DNA from: Leucogyrophana mollusca
Lineage: Eukaryota > Basidiomycota > Agaricomycetes > Boletales
Direction: 5' to 3'
Length of the DNA: 41,043 nt
Assembly: GCA_021014945.1 (NCBI GenBank)
Contig: MU266571.1
Coordinates: forward strand, 1 to 41,043
How positions within the stretch are numbered: position 1 is the stretch's first letter; each line of letters opens with the position of its first letter. The position numbers were made by a program, and so were the translations under genes. Of this stretch, positions 33,130 to 41,043 are shown piece by piece. The notes below the pieces were generated by a model. It was not told the origin of the DNA. It saw only the letters and a program-made list of their open reading frames with translations, and ran no database searches.

Positions 33130-36100
33130 ATGGCAAATACAAGCAGACCCGGCTCTCCTGTCAAGTCCAAGGCTCCAGTCTTCAGAGTTGCAACACCCAT
33201 GTCAACCTTCTTACCTGCCCAAACCTATGGGCAACATCGCTTCACTCTTGCCAACATTGGCGCTCTATACTGCTCGTCCTTCGGTTCAAGTTTTTCCAGT
33301 CAGCATCGACAGGCGGGAGCACGTAGCTTGCTCAGATACGATATACAAAACGACGGCGAGCATCTCATGACCAGGAAGCCTGGAGGACTCCACCCGTCAT
33401 ATATTGATTTCCACTTGAAGCCACAAGATGAAGGCTCACTCAGCCACGAGCAATTTCTTGCAGATACCACAGGTGATATTTTTGATGCTGTGAGTCTTTT
33501 GTTTCATTGCGATACTACTAACTTATTGACTAACATAATTATAGATTGCATTGCAGGACCGTCTCGATGGTGGTATGACTGTGCTTGTGCGTTGCCCCGG
33601 TACCCAGGCATCATTGGACCTTACACCTGATGACATCGCCCTTGATGTCTATGTCTCACCTCGTGAGCTCAACGAGTGCCCAGAGAAAGTGGGGGAGATC
33701 ACGGTTGCCATGGTCCAGGTTTTTGCTCAAGAACTTGCTGTCGCGCATCTGCAACGTTTCACATCGTGTTGTGATGTTGAGGGAGTCTCAGCACCCCCGA
33801 CCAGTAAGTTTCATTTATAACATTAATATTGTGTTACTGTTCCTAACGCTTTTCAAGAATTGTTCTTATCTCCTGGACTCCCTCATCCACTGTTCCTCCC
33901 CCCTCCAGAGAATGCTCTGGGATGCCATATTGAGTGTACTGCATGCCCCGTGAACGCACTTGAGTGCGTTCTTGCTGACTTCCATGCCAAGAAGGCTGCA
34001 GATGGTGTTAATGCCACATCAGCTGCTACTCCATCTCGACTCCGTCAACGGCGCCATGCGGACGCTTTCCAGGCTGAAAAATTTATTCAGAGAAATGAAA
34101 ATTCGGCTCCGAATGTTGCACTTCAGCCCTCATCGGAACCAATTCGTGATCCTTTCCTGTGCGTCGGGCCCCTTATTAGCATAGGCCCCCGCAGTGATGC
34201 TATCATTGATTGCTTCAAAATGGGTGATCATATCCTCCCAAAACTGCACAAACTGATATCGACTGTTTGGAGTGGGTGGTGGGAAACAGTTCTATGATCA
34301 TTGAAATGGGACCTCCCATATGAGCAAGCCGCAAACCTGGCCAAGGCACTCAAAGCAGATGTGCGTGAAGTGTCTTACATCCAAGTTAAGGTGCGTGTTC
34401 CCAAGTTTGGTGTGCGATCTTAGACCCTGATTTGCGATTATGCCAGGGACGTTCTTCTTTTCTCTCCATTCTTTGTAGGGTAATTGTTATTGTAGCAGCC
34501 CTGATCTTCTTTCTAGTTGCAGTCTACTTGTTCGGTATCTTCTTATTGGTCTGAGATCTCTGTGTTTGGGGATATAGAGAATTTTCAGTATGCCATCCCT
34601 TATGCTAGCAAACCATACCACGTGCCGAGCAAAATGCCTATAGTTAAATCCCCTATTGCACTGAAAGCTTGCACTCATGCAAGGTTTTTCCAGGCAATGG
34701 CTGTGCAAGCCATCTATGTGGCGAAGAACACCTCAAGGCACACTCAAGGCCTCACAAAGACACGTGAACGACGCAAGCTCAGCAAGGAGGCACATGCTGA
34801 GGTCAATGCACGCTGCAAGGAGGCCACAGCAAAGTACAGGCAGGACATTGATGATGTGTGGAAGAAGATTGATGATGCTGCTGAAAACATTGCTGCTGAA
34901 AACCACAAGAGCGTCCACTGAGTCCAGCATGAGCTGCACATGGGCCGTGCGTTGGCACGCACAAGGCGCAGCAAACCAAGTGACTGGAACACATTTTGCT
35001 GGAAGAAACGCCAGGACGATGACGTGGATCGTAAGTTCTGTACTGACCTGTGTGCATTCATTTCAAACCGCTAATTTTTTTTGGCAGGAGGCATGGGCAA
35101 AGATGTGCTACCCTCTCTAGTCCGCGCCTATAGCGTCGAGTATGCCGCACTGTTGCAGACAGAAAGGGACGCTATCACTGAGGAGTACAAACAGTACAAA
35201 GAGCTGCAAGCCCTTGGTCGCCGGATCTCTACAAAATCAAAGGTCAACAATGTAACTCACACCCTCAAAGCCATTGAGAATGAGGTAAGTTCATTTTTTC
35301 ACGCAGGAATCTAGTATCTGAGTGAAATATTACAGCTGGATCATCTATACTCTCATACTGGCGTTGAGACGCTCCTGTTCACAACTCGTGGCACCACAGA
35401 CCTACCATTGCGCGCTATCACGTATGCAACACCCAGAGTCCAGGAGTTTATGCCAACTGCCATGAATATGGATAAACAGGACTTTGTGAGCAAGATGGAG
35501 GGATTTGCGGTTCAAGGTATAAAGGGTGTGTATTCCTTTGCTTTTTTTGCTTTGTCACTCAGTGTGCTGTGAGCAGGTGCTGCGAAAAATCATCAACAAC
35601 GTGTTTCCTCGGTTCGTGCAGAGATTTGCAACAAGATTAATACACAGCTCCGTGAGTTTCCCATCCATCAAGCTCCTGCTCTCTTTAATCGATGAGGCTA
35701 TCCAGAGGCGGTTACCGGCGATCCAAAGGCAAAGATGCACTGGAAACACTATTGGTGCTGTGTAGTACAAAGCTACCAGGTCCGCATTGAAGGCTGGCCC
35801 GACCACGTCCCTTTTGCAAACCTCAGCGAGGTGTCCAGCACCCTTCCCGACCTCCAATCTCTATTGCGCAGGTGGAAAACAGGTGCTACCCATTGGGTAC
35901 CTCTCAGCGATGCCCAGCTTCAACAGCTCATTGATGAGCGTAACCATCAGCTCGACCAAGGTACTATTGAAGAACCACGGCGTCGCCCGCGCTCTGATAA
36001 AAACAAGAAGAGGTTGAAGCGGTCAATGCTGGCTATACGCAAGGCCACACCAGCGTATAAGAGTGCTGAAATGGTTGACAGTGATGATGATGGTGATGGT

Positions 36101-36463
36101 GATGGCGAGGGAGACAGGCACAGTGAGGGGGATAGACACAGTGAGGGGGACAGACATGGTGAGGGGGACAGACACGGTGAGGGTAATGGACACAGCATGC
36201 TGAACCACACATCGCTCACACCCCTCCCCAACCTGGGCCTCTGCTCTACCATCACAGCCAGGGCTTCATCATCATCGGTTCTACCCCCCACGTCACAGTT
36301 TGGACACCCGTATTCCCCCACTTTATCCCCTGCTATCGACAACAGTGTGCCAGACATCACCGCCCCATTCAATATGTCTGATTACATCACTTTTGACTTC
36401 AATGGCACCCTCACAAACTTAGATGCTATCTATGGCAAGGGCAACTGTGGTGCGCTTGAGTGA
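33130..36463 (+). CDS. KDZ accessory protein of unknown function, with two in-frame TGA codons
   Basis: The likely start is ATG 33130 (MANTSRPGSPVKSKAP). Exons are separated by short introns, for example donors at about 33490 and 33806. The frame contains YIDFHLKP, VYVSPRELNECPEKVGEI, ARFFQAMAVQAIYVAKNTSR, a long Lys/Glu coiled-coil-like stretch, TGVETLLFTTRGTTDLPLRAI, SKMEGFAVQGIK, AKMHWKHYW and YQVRIEGWPDHVPFANLSEVSSTLPDL, which I recognise as the companion protein often found beside KDZ transposases. TGA at 34295-34297 and at 34919-34921 interrupt it while coding continues in frame (SLKWDLPYEQAANL, VQHELHMGRALART). Near 36085-36200 an 18-bp repeat encodes GEGDRH units. No enzymatic motif was recognised. 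Confidence 0.7.
36085..36200 (+). repeat. In-frame 18-bp minisatellite in the KDZ accessory gene
   Basis: Five to six copies of an 18-bp unit encode (G)EGDRHS or EGDRHG, preceded by a GATGGT run. The unit length is a multiple of three, so copy-number change keeps the frame. Confidence 0.8.
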
Positions 36464-36894
36464 GTTTGGACTTGGTGCTCTATCCCCCAGTCTATGATAG
36501 CGCACTCTTTCCAACTATGTTTATGCACTTACAATCCCCCCTCAGTCCTTGTTTTACCTCTTTACCGACACTCTACAACTTGTTTGCACTGATACACTTG
36601 CTAGTTAGTTATTAATATACAGTTTGATTCTGCAAAGACCAAATTTCCTCTTTAAGCAGCAACAACACCCCCACTATGTGTGCTCACTACTAGATGCGAC
36701 AACCGTAAGCCTTGGCTTTCCGTGGGAAAGGTTGATAACAACAACACCTTCCAAACAAGGAAGTTCATGGGATGGAACCTTGACGGGAACCATGCCGGTG
36801 CCGCCCATCTCGGAAGTCTGCGCGAAGCGCCCACCTCGGAAGCTATGGGCGGGTGAGTCTATGCCAAGGATGCCAAAGGCTTCCCGCTTGGGCC
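36464..36894. other. 3' region of the KDZ element before its right TIR
   Basis: No gene is supported. From about 36790 the subterminal CGGAAGCTATGGGCGG repeats begin; before that only AT-rich spacer was seen. Confidence 0.45.
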
Positions 36895-37128
36895 CTCATG
36901 CATAGGAATGTCCACCACGGAAGCTATGGGCGGGTGTCTGTGCCGAGGATGCCAAGCATTCCCGCTCGGGCCCTCACACACTAGCAGTAAATACACTGAA
37001 GTCCCCAGCGGATTTTGCAACAGAGTTAATGCCGGTGCTGAGCAATAATTGCAAGTAAGCCTAAGTTTACTGCCGCTGGACCTTAATACTACAGTTTAGT
37101 AAAGCTTACTTATTGGGTAAGCCAGGTG

Positions 37129-37136
37129 TACTATCC
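37129..37136. repeat. 8-bp target-site duplication of the KDZ element, right copy
   Basis: TACTATCC directly follows the terminal CCAGGTG and equals the left copy at 24864-24871. Confidence 0.9.
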
Positions 37137-37170
37137 CTCACGCTTGAGTCGGCACCCCCATCAATTTGGC

Positions 37171-38066
37171 CACCTGGCTTACCCAATAAGTCAGTCTTAT
37201 TATACTGGCCGAACAGGTGCCGAGACCACTATTATAAGGCTCAGTTGCAATAGATACTCAACACCGGTGTTAAATATGCCCCAAATATGCTGGGGACTTA
37301 GTGTACTCGACCTAAATACTACAGTACTGTATTGGGGCATGGGTGGGAGTGTTCGGCAGCTTCGACATGGCGCCTTCTGATGGAATCTTCCGAGAACTGA
37401 GCGTTCCGCACCGAAGTGTCTTTCACTCTGTGCCGAAGGCTTCTTGTATCGGTCCGTGAGCAGGAACCAACTATTCCCACGCCCCCTCAACATCAACCTC
37501 ATCGTCGTTGTCGTTGCCGCCGCCGCTGTGGGCAACAACATTGGCTATCACACTACCTTGCTAGGTGACGTATATCACCTTCATTCCTCTAAATCTATTC
37601 TTACCTGCTTTTCTGTTCGCTACCCCACCGCTGTCGTCATTGTCATTGTCGCAGCTACTGCCAATGACTCTATCTAGCAGCTCCGAGAGGTTACCACGTG
37701 CTGCTGACGCTTCAAGGATTTCCTTTTGTGGGAATGGCCTCATATCAATCATTCCCACGGTTCAAAAAGACATCGCCAGTGTTGTAGGTGGCAGTGAGCT
37801 CAAGGAGTGGCCTTCAGAGGCCTCCAGGCATTACTGAGGGGGGGGAATTATAGGGGGAGATTGTATTATCAATCACTCGGACCAATATGTATGTACAATT
37901 CAACCTGATGTGTGTGTCAAGGTTAGAAAAAAGAGCAAACAAGTATAGAGATAAAGGATATCACAAAAAAGAAGAGCACTAGAGCCCATTGTTGCCATAG
38001 ATAGTGTCAAGGCTCGCAAGTGCACTGTCAAAACCCATTAACTCTGAATCATTCCGATGCTCAGGA
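37171..38066 (-). mobile_element. Truncated end of a second, inverted KDZ element
   Basis: CACCTGGCTTACCC recurs at 37171, only 43 bp from the end of the complete element, followed by diverged TIR sequence (CTCAACACCGG, GCTGGGGACTTAGTGTA) alignable to about 37490. On the minus strand, 38060-37979 encodes MGFDSALASLDTIYG, matching FDFNGTLTNLDAIYG at the C-terminus of the accessory protein. The fragment is therefore a right end in opposite orientation. It is cut near 38066 by LTR-like sequence. An ORF at 37565-37837 has no known motif. Confidence 0.75.
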
Positions 38067-38275
38067 GTCATGGTCCGATCAACTCCGGACTTAGGAGCTG
38101 TGCTCCTACTCCGGACCATCCGGAGTCGATGTACTATTGTGTGGAGCACTATTGTCATGCTCTCCATTGTGCTCTGTTCTCCATAGTACTAAGCGAGCGG
38201 TACCTCCGCCCTATATATATAGTTCTATTTTACTGTAGTGCACCTCAGTCGTTATCCGCCTAACTCCGGGCACTG
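38067..38275. mobile_element. Probable LTR fragment
   Basis: The sequence has repeated TCCGGA/CTCCGG motifs in a style like the solo LTR at 27.1 kb, a TATATATA box near 38212, and ends CTCCGGGCA followed by TGGTGTCACGCACC, which has the form of a tRNA primer-binding site. The left end and duplication could not be placed, and no gag follows, so this is tentative. Confidence 0.4.
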
Positions 38276-39079
38276 GTGTCACGCACCAAAAGTGTTTGGT
38301 AGCGAGAACATGGATTATTGACGAACATATCACTCCAAATACAGCGCAGGACGATCACCATTCATTCATTCCCTATCCAAACGATCCTCGCTCGCTATAT
38401 TCGTCTTATTACAGCATGCTGGCATTTATGATGTCAACGACTAAAACAAACACAATGCACTCGGGCGTCTCTTTCATTTTCCCCACATCCTGTCACCAGA
38501 CACCCACCGAACGCTTCTATGTCCGCCATCATTCTGCTCCAAAATGCTCATTCCACGTTCATTCGCGCATTTCGTTACAAGGACGACCCAAAGTCTCCCT
38601 GGGTTGCAGCTACTACGTCCCGTCCACTCCCTATCAAATTTGGGGACCATCTCATTGTCAGGGCTATTTCCTCAAGGCCCAGAAGCTGGTTTTTCAGTGT
38701 CGTCACTGGAGTTGCACGTTTGGAGAAAGATTGGGCAATTTTAGAGTTGACGCCTACATCAGCAAAAACGGGGATTACACAGTAGCATTATGTAGGCTAG
38801 GTCACACTTATAGGTCTGTTGCAGACCCCCCCTCTTTATTGTTCGTGGTAGCTTACACTATGATCAATATTGCACAGCGTAGACCTCGATAGCATGACTT
38901 TGCGCTACAATAGTCAGCTGTAGCTGCTGCTACATAGCGCAATGTCAGCCCCACCAGCCCCAGAGTGTATGTATAGCACAAGTAGTATTAATCACGATTC
39001 TCGCTCGTATTGCATTGGTGGGGCCACCGTCATTGCAGAAGAGATCATGTATTGTACTAGCTACAACACCACCAATGAA
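38276..39079. other. Stretch without a recognised gene
   Basis: Two overlapping plus-strand frames, 38296-38892 (non-ATG start) and 38519-38785 (88 aa, MSAIILLQNAHSTF), lack known motifs; the second looks more protein-like (FGDHLIVRAISSRP) but cannot be called with confidence. An inverted repeat with 12-bp arms (GACTTTGCGCTA / TAGCGCAATGTC) lies at about 38896-38946. Confidence 0.35.
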
Positions 39080-40185
39080 CTATTCATCATCACTTCCCTC
39101 GTCATCACCAGCCGGCTCTGTGTCACTCAATTGACCTTCGTAATCCTGGAATTCGCGGATAGCGTCGTCGAAAGCATCATTAGAAAGACAGTTGGTGTCC
39201 ACTACAATAGGATCGGCCTTCACGTGGATGCTTCGAGGAGATATTAGCGCCAAGAATCCTTCAAGGAAATACCACTCACTGGCCATTGTTGTGAAAGCGC
39301 TGTAGCAATCTTGGCAAAATGTTGTGCGCCTTGGTGTGCTCCTCGAACTTCAAGAGGTTGGTAAGATGCTTCTCGTATACTTCCTTGTAGTCGTCTTCAG
39401 TGAATGCCACATCTGAGTGGGACCCTGTGGTCCATTCATCGACGCAGCACTCAATCTACCAAGGTTAAATTAGATCATGCTCGGAAAACGTGAGATCTAC
39501 ACACCGCAGCAATAACGAGCGCCAGTCCGGTAATTGGGAACAGGTTGAGGTACTTGTTGTAAACAACACCCACGTCTTGCTTGTTCCTAAACCAGATCAG
39601 GTTGATGCACGTCTGGAAGATTTTGTGCTCAAGCAGGCCACTGCGTTTTATATTCTTCTTGGGACACCCGAGCACCTAAAGGAATCTGTCAGTGTTATAC
39701 CGGTGACCACCATGACGACGTACTCGATAAAGCAACCCGAAGTTATCTTTGAGCTTCATAACAAGTCTCCGATTAGCCACCTGGACCGAAGGTTTCTCGC
39801 TTGTTTCAAAGTCATACAGTGTTGCTACGAGAGGTCGAACAGCGGTTTTGATGCGTCCCGTGAGATGCAATGTGCGACAGGTGATCTAGAAGATGAGTGC
39901 TCCGTGTCAGCTCTGAATGGCGATCGTGAAGTGTTACGCACCAGCTTAATAAGTTCATCGTTGTGCGAGATCTTCACCTCGCACTTCTGCAGCGGGTTGT
40001 CCCGCTTGTGTTGGGTGTCGTCACTACTCTTGTCATTGTCCAGATGCGAACACTTCGAAAGGGTAAGCCCCCGATCATCCATGTCGTCAAGCTCATCCTC
40101 TTCATAGAGGCCTTCTTTGTCAGGCCTCATATTGGGGACATCGGCATCATTGTATAGTTCAGGACGTTCATCATCTGTAAGGGGC
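39080..40185 (-). CDS. DUF6532 protein, 5' end cut by an LTR retrotransposon
   Basis: Reading from 40185 the frame gives TDDERPELYND, then MRPDKEGLYEEDELDD. Introns with kept phase are GTGCGT ... CTTCTAG (about 39938-39883), GTACGT ... TTTAG (about 39741-39684), GTGTGT ... TGGTAG (about 39503-39454) and GTGAGT ... CGAAG (about 39280-39232). The DUF6532 core is visible: RPLVATLYDFETSEK, LVMKLKDNFGLLYR, EHKIFQTCINLIWFRNKQDVG, LFPITGLALVI, CVDEWTTGSHSDVAF and YEKHLTNLLKFEEHT. An acidic tail ends in TAG 39080-39082. Function unknown; such proteins are numerous in agaricomycetes. Upstream the frame runs into the LTR at 40186 and meets a stop, so the original N-terminus is missing or displaced. Confidence 0.75.
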
Positions 40186-41043
40186 TGTTACCCTTTTAGG
40201 GTGACAGCTCATATGCTCATTCCTATCTACTATAAATAGTTACAAAAACCTTATTTACAGTATCTTTGTACTTACTCACTCACATACCATCAATACTACC
40301 AAGAGGGTCGTGTTAGTGGATCGAGTGAACAAGTATAACAAAAACGTTACACTTTTTTAACACCCAACAAAACTTGTTGAGTATTCGATGGCAACTCAAG
40401 CCAACACCCGCGCAGCCTCGCGCGCCGGCAGGTCCTTCCCCATCGGAGAAGGATCAGCCTCCATCGGGGGGCAAAAAACCTTCAGCGAAGGCGAAAAAAG
40501 GCCAAGGGAGCGATCCTGAGGCCACAGAAGAGCGCGATCAGCAGATCGCCGGAAATAGCGCCGTAGAAGCGCAGGGGTCTGGGCAGACCCTGGCTTCTAC
40601 GGACAAAGGCCCCGAAATGGGCGCCAATGAAAAGCTCAGCCTCCCGACGAAGGCGAAGAGCCTTCTGATAATGAGCTTGCAGAGGAAGAGGGTCCCGAAG
40701 GATCCTCAGAGAACTCGGACGAATACGTCCTGGAGCCGTATGAATCATACGGGGAAGAGGATGACAATAGCAATATCGTCTATATACAGGCCATGAACAC
40801 AAGGTTCAATGTCCCTGACCTCGATGAGCCCATGAGCGTAGTGGAGGACGACGACGTCCCCCCGCTCGAGGATGCAGACAACTCCTCCCACAGGGGGGGT
40901 ACTGCAGGGCAGGAAGCCCTTCCAGAAGGAAGGCGGCCAAGGTGGCACTACCATCCCGAGGATGGTATTGTGCACGACAGCAACGAATGTCGCATATGCA
41001 AGGGTTACCGCGCCCACTTGCACCAAGCAAGGGACGCGGAGGA
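40186..41043 (+). mobile_element. LTR retrotransposon, 5' end, leaving the window
   Basis: The 5' LTR starts TGTTACCC at 40186 and ends with TAACA at either 40340 or 40362, so it is only about 155-177 bp. TATAAATA at about 40231 is a promoter candidate. No standard tRNA primer-binding site follows. The short LTR suggests a Ty3/Gypsy element, but pol lies outside the window. Confidence 0.65.
40388..41043 (+). CDS. Gag-like protein of the LTR retrotransposon, partial and frameshifted
   Basis: ATG 40388 opens MATQANTRAASRAGRSF, typical in style for basidiomycete Gag starts. The frame closes at 40517; another frame (EKDQPPSGGKKPSAKAKK ... GPEMGANEKL) covers about 40440-40640; from about 40634 the first frame is open again (QPPDEGEEPSDNELAEEE ... 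NVPDLDEPMSVVEDDD ... ECRICKGYRAHLHQ) to the window edge. Two compensating shifts, or sequence decay, explain this. The protein is acidic with a Cys-containing end. Confidence 0.5.

Larger units (their letters stand above)
24872..37128. mobile_element. Complete KDZ (Kyakuja-Dileera-Zisupton) DNA transposon, 12.3 kb with nested insertions
   Basis: The ends are inverted repeats beginning CACCTGGCTTACCC, alignable for about 235 bp (24872-25107 and about 36895-37128), and flanked by the 8-bp duplication TACTATCC. Subterminal copies of CCCATAGCTTCCGTGG lie near 25069, 25244 and 25313 on the left and, inverted, near 36836 and 36917 on the right; they are candidate transposase-binding repeats. Inside are a KDZ transposase and an accessory gene, both plus strand. 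Without the hAT and LTR insertions the element would be about 8.8 kb. Confidence 0.93.

Noticed and set aside
36085..36200. CRISPR-like array
   Set aside because: The repeats are contiguous, 18 bp long, in frame inside a coding region of a eukaryote; it is a minisatellite.
24872..37128. TET/JBP dioxygenase gene, often associated with fungal KDZ elements
   Set aside because: I looked for an HxD ... H double-stranded beta-helix pattern in the KDZ frames and found none.

Overview
The window is nuclear DNA of a filamentous basidiomycete, most likely an Agaricomycete. The grounds are many short (about 45-60 bp) GT..AG introns with CTGAC/CTAAC-type branch points, a fungal KDZ transposon, a Helitron of basidiomycete type, a DUF6532 gene, and a protein kinase of the expanded agaricomycete HGD-type (HGDLKP) family. 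No prokaryotic feature, tRNA, rRNA or CRISPR array was recognised. All exon models were built by hand from reading frame and splice phase. Family names come from recognised motifs, not from database searches.

Layout. 1-640: decayed, intron-containing copy of the TFIID-type histone-fold gene that lies intact at 6601-8359. 848-1363: MITE-like element with about 130-bp terminal inverted repeats (TIRs). 2126-6020: one large intron-rich plus-strand gene reading as helical coiled-coil, then a GAT-like segment, then a protein kinase; splice phase is kept throughout. 6601-8359: TAF8/TAF3-like gene, minus strand. About 9.8-24.8 kb: a Helitron (Rep/helicase, minus, 18620-24758) together with a dense cluster of small genes: two F-box/nucleotidyltransferase-like genes, three members of a small-protein family, two proteins that may carry OB-like C-terminal domains, and one unrecognised multi-exon gene. 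24872-37128: a complete KDZ transposon with about 235-bp TIRs and a perfect 8-bp target duplication, carrying a transposase and an accessory gene. A hAT element (28985-31847, 8-bp duplication) and a solo LTR (27082-27695, 5-bp duplication) are nested inside the KDZ transposase gene. 37171-38060: right end and accessory-gene tail of a second, inverted and decayed KDZ element. 39080-40185: DUF6532 gene, minus strand, whose 5' end is cut by an LTR retrotransposon starting at 40186 and leaving the window.

History and interplay. The right two thirds is a transposon nest. Removing the hAT element or the solo LTR, each with one target-site copy, restores the KDZ reading frame exactly, so these insertions look recent. 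The Helitron Rep/helicase frame is broken at about four points but keeps its catalytic motifs. Several element genes carry a single in-frame TGA with coding sequence continuing beyond it, which fits CGA-to-TGA decay at methylated CpG. The main candidates for something undescribed are the gene cluster beside the Helitron, with its intact and degenerate F-box/nucleotidyltransferase pair, and the coiled-coil/GAT/kinase fusion.
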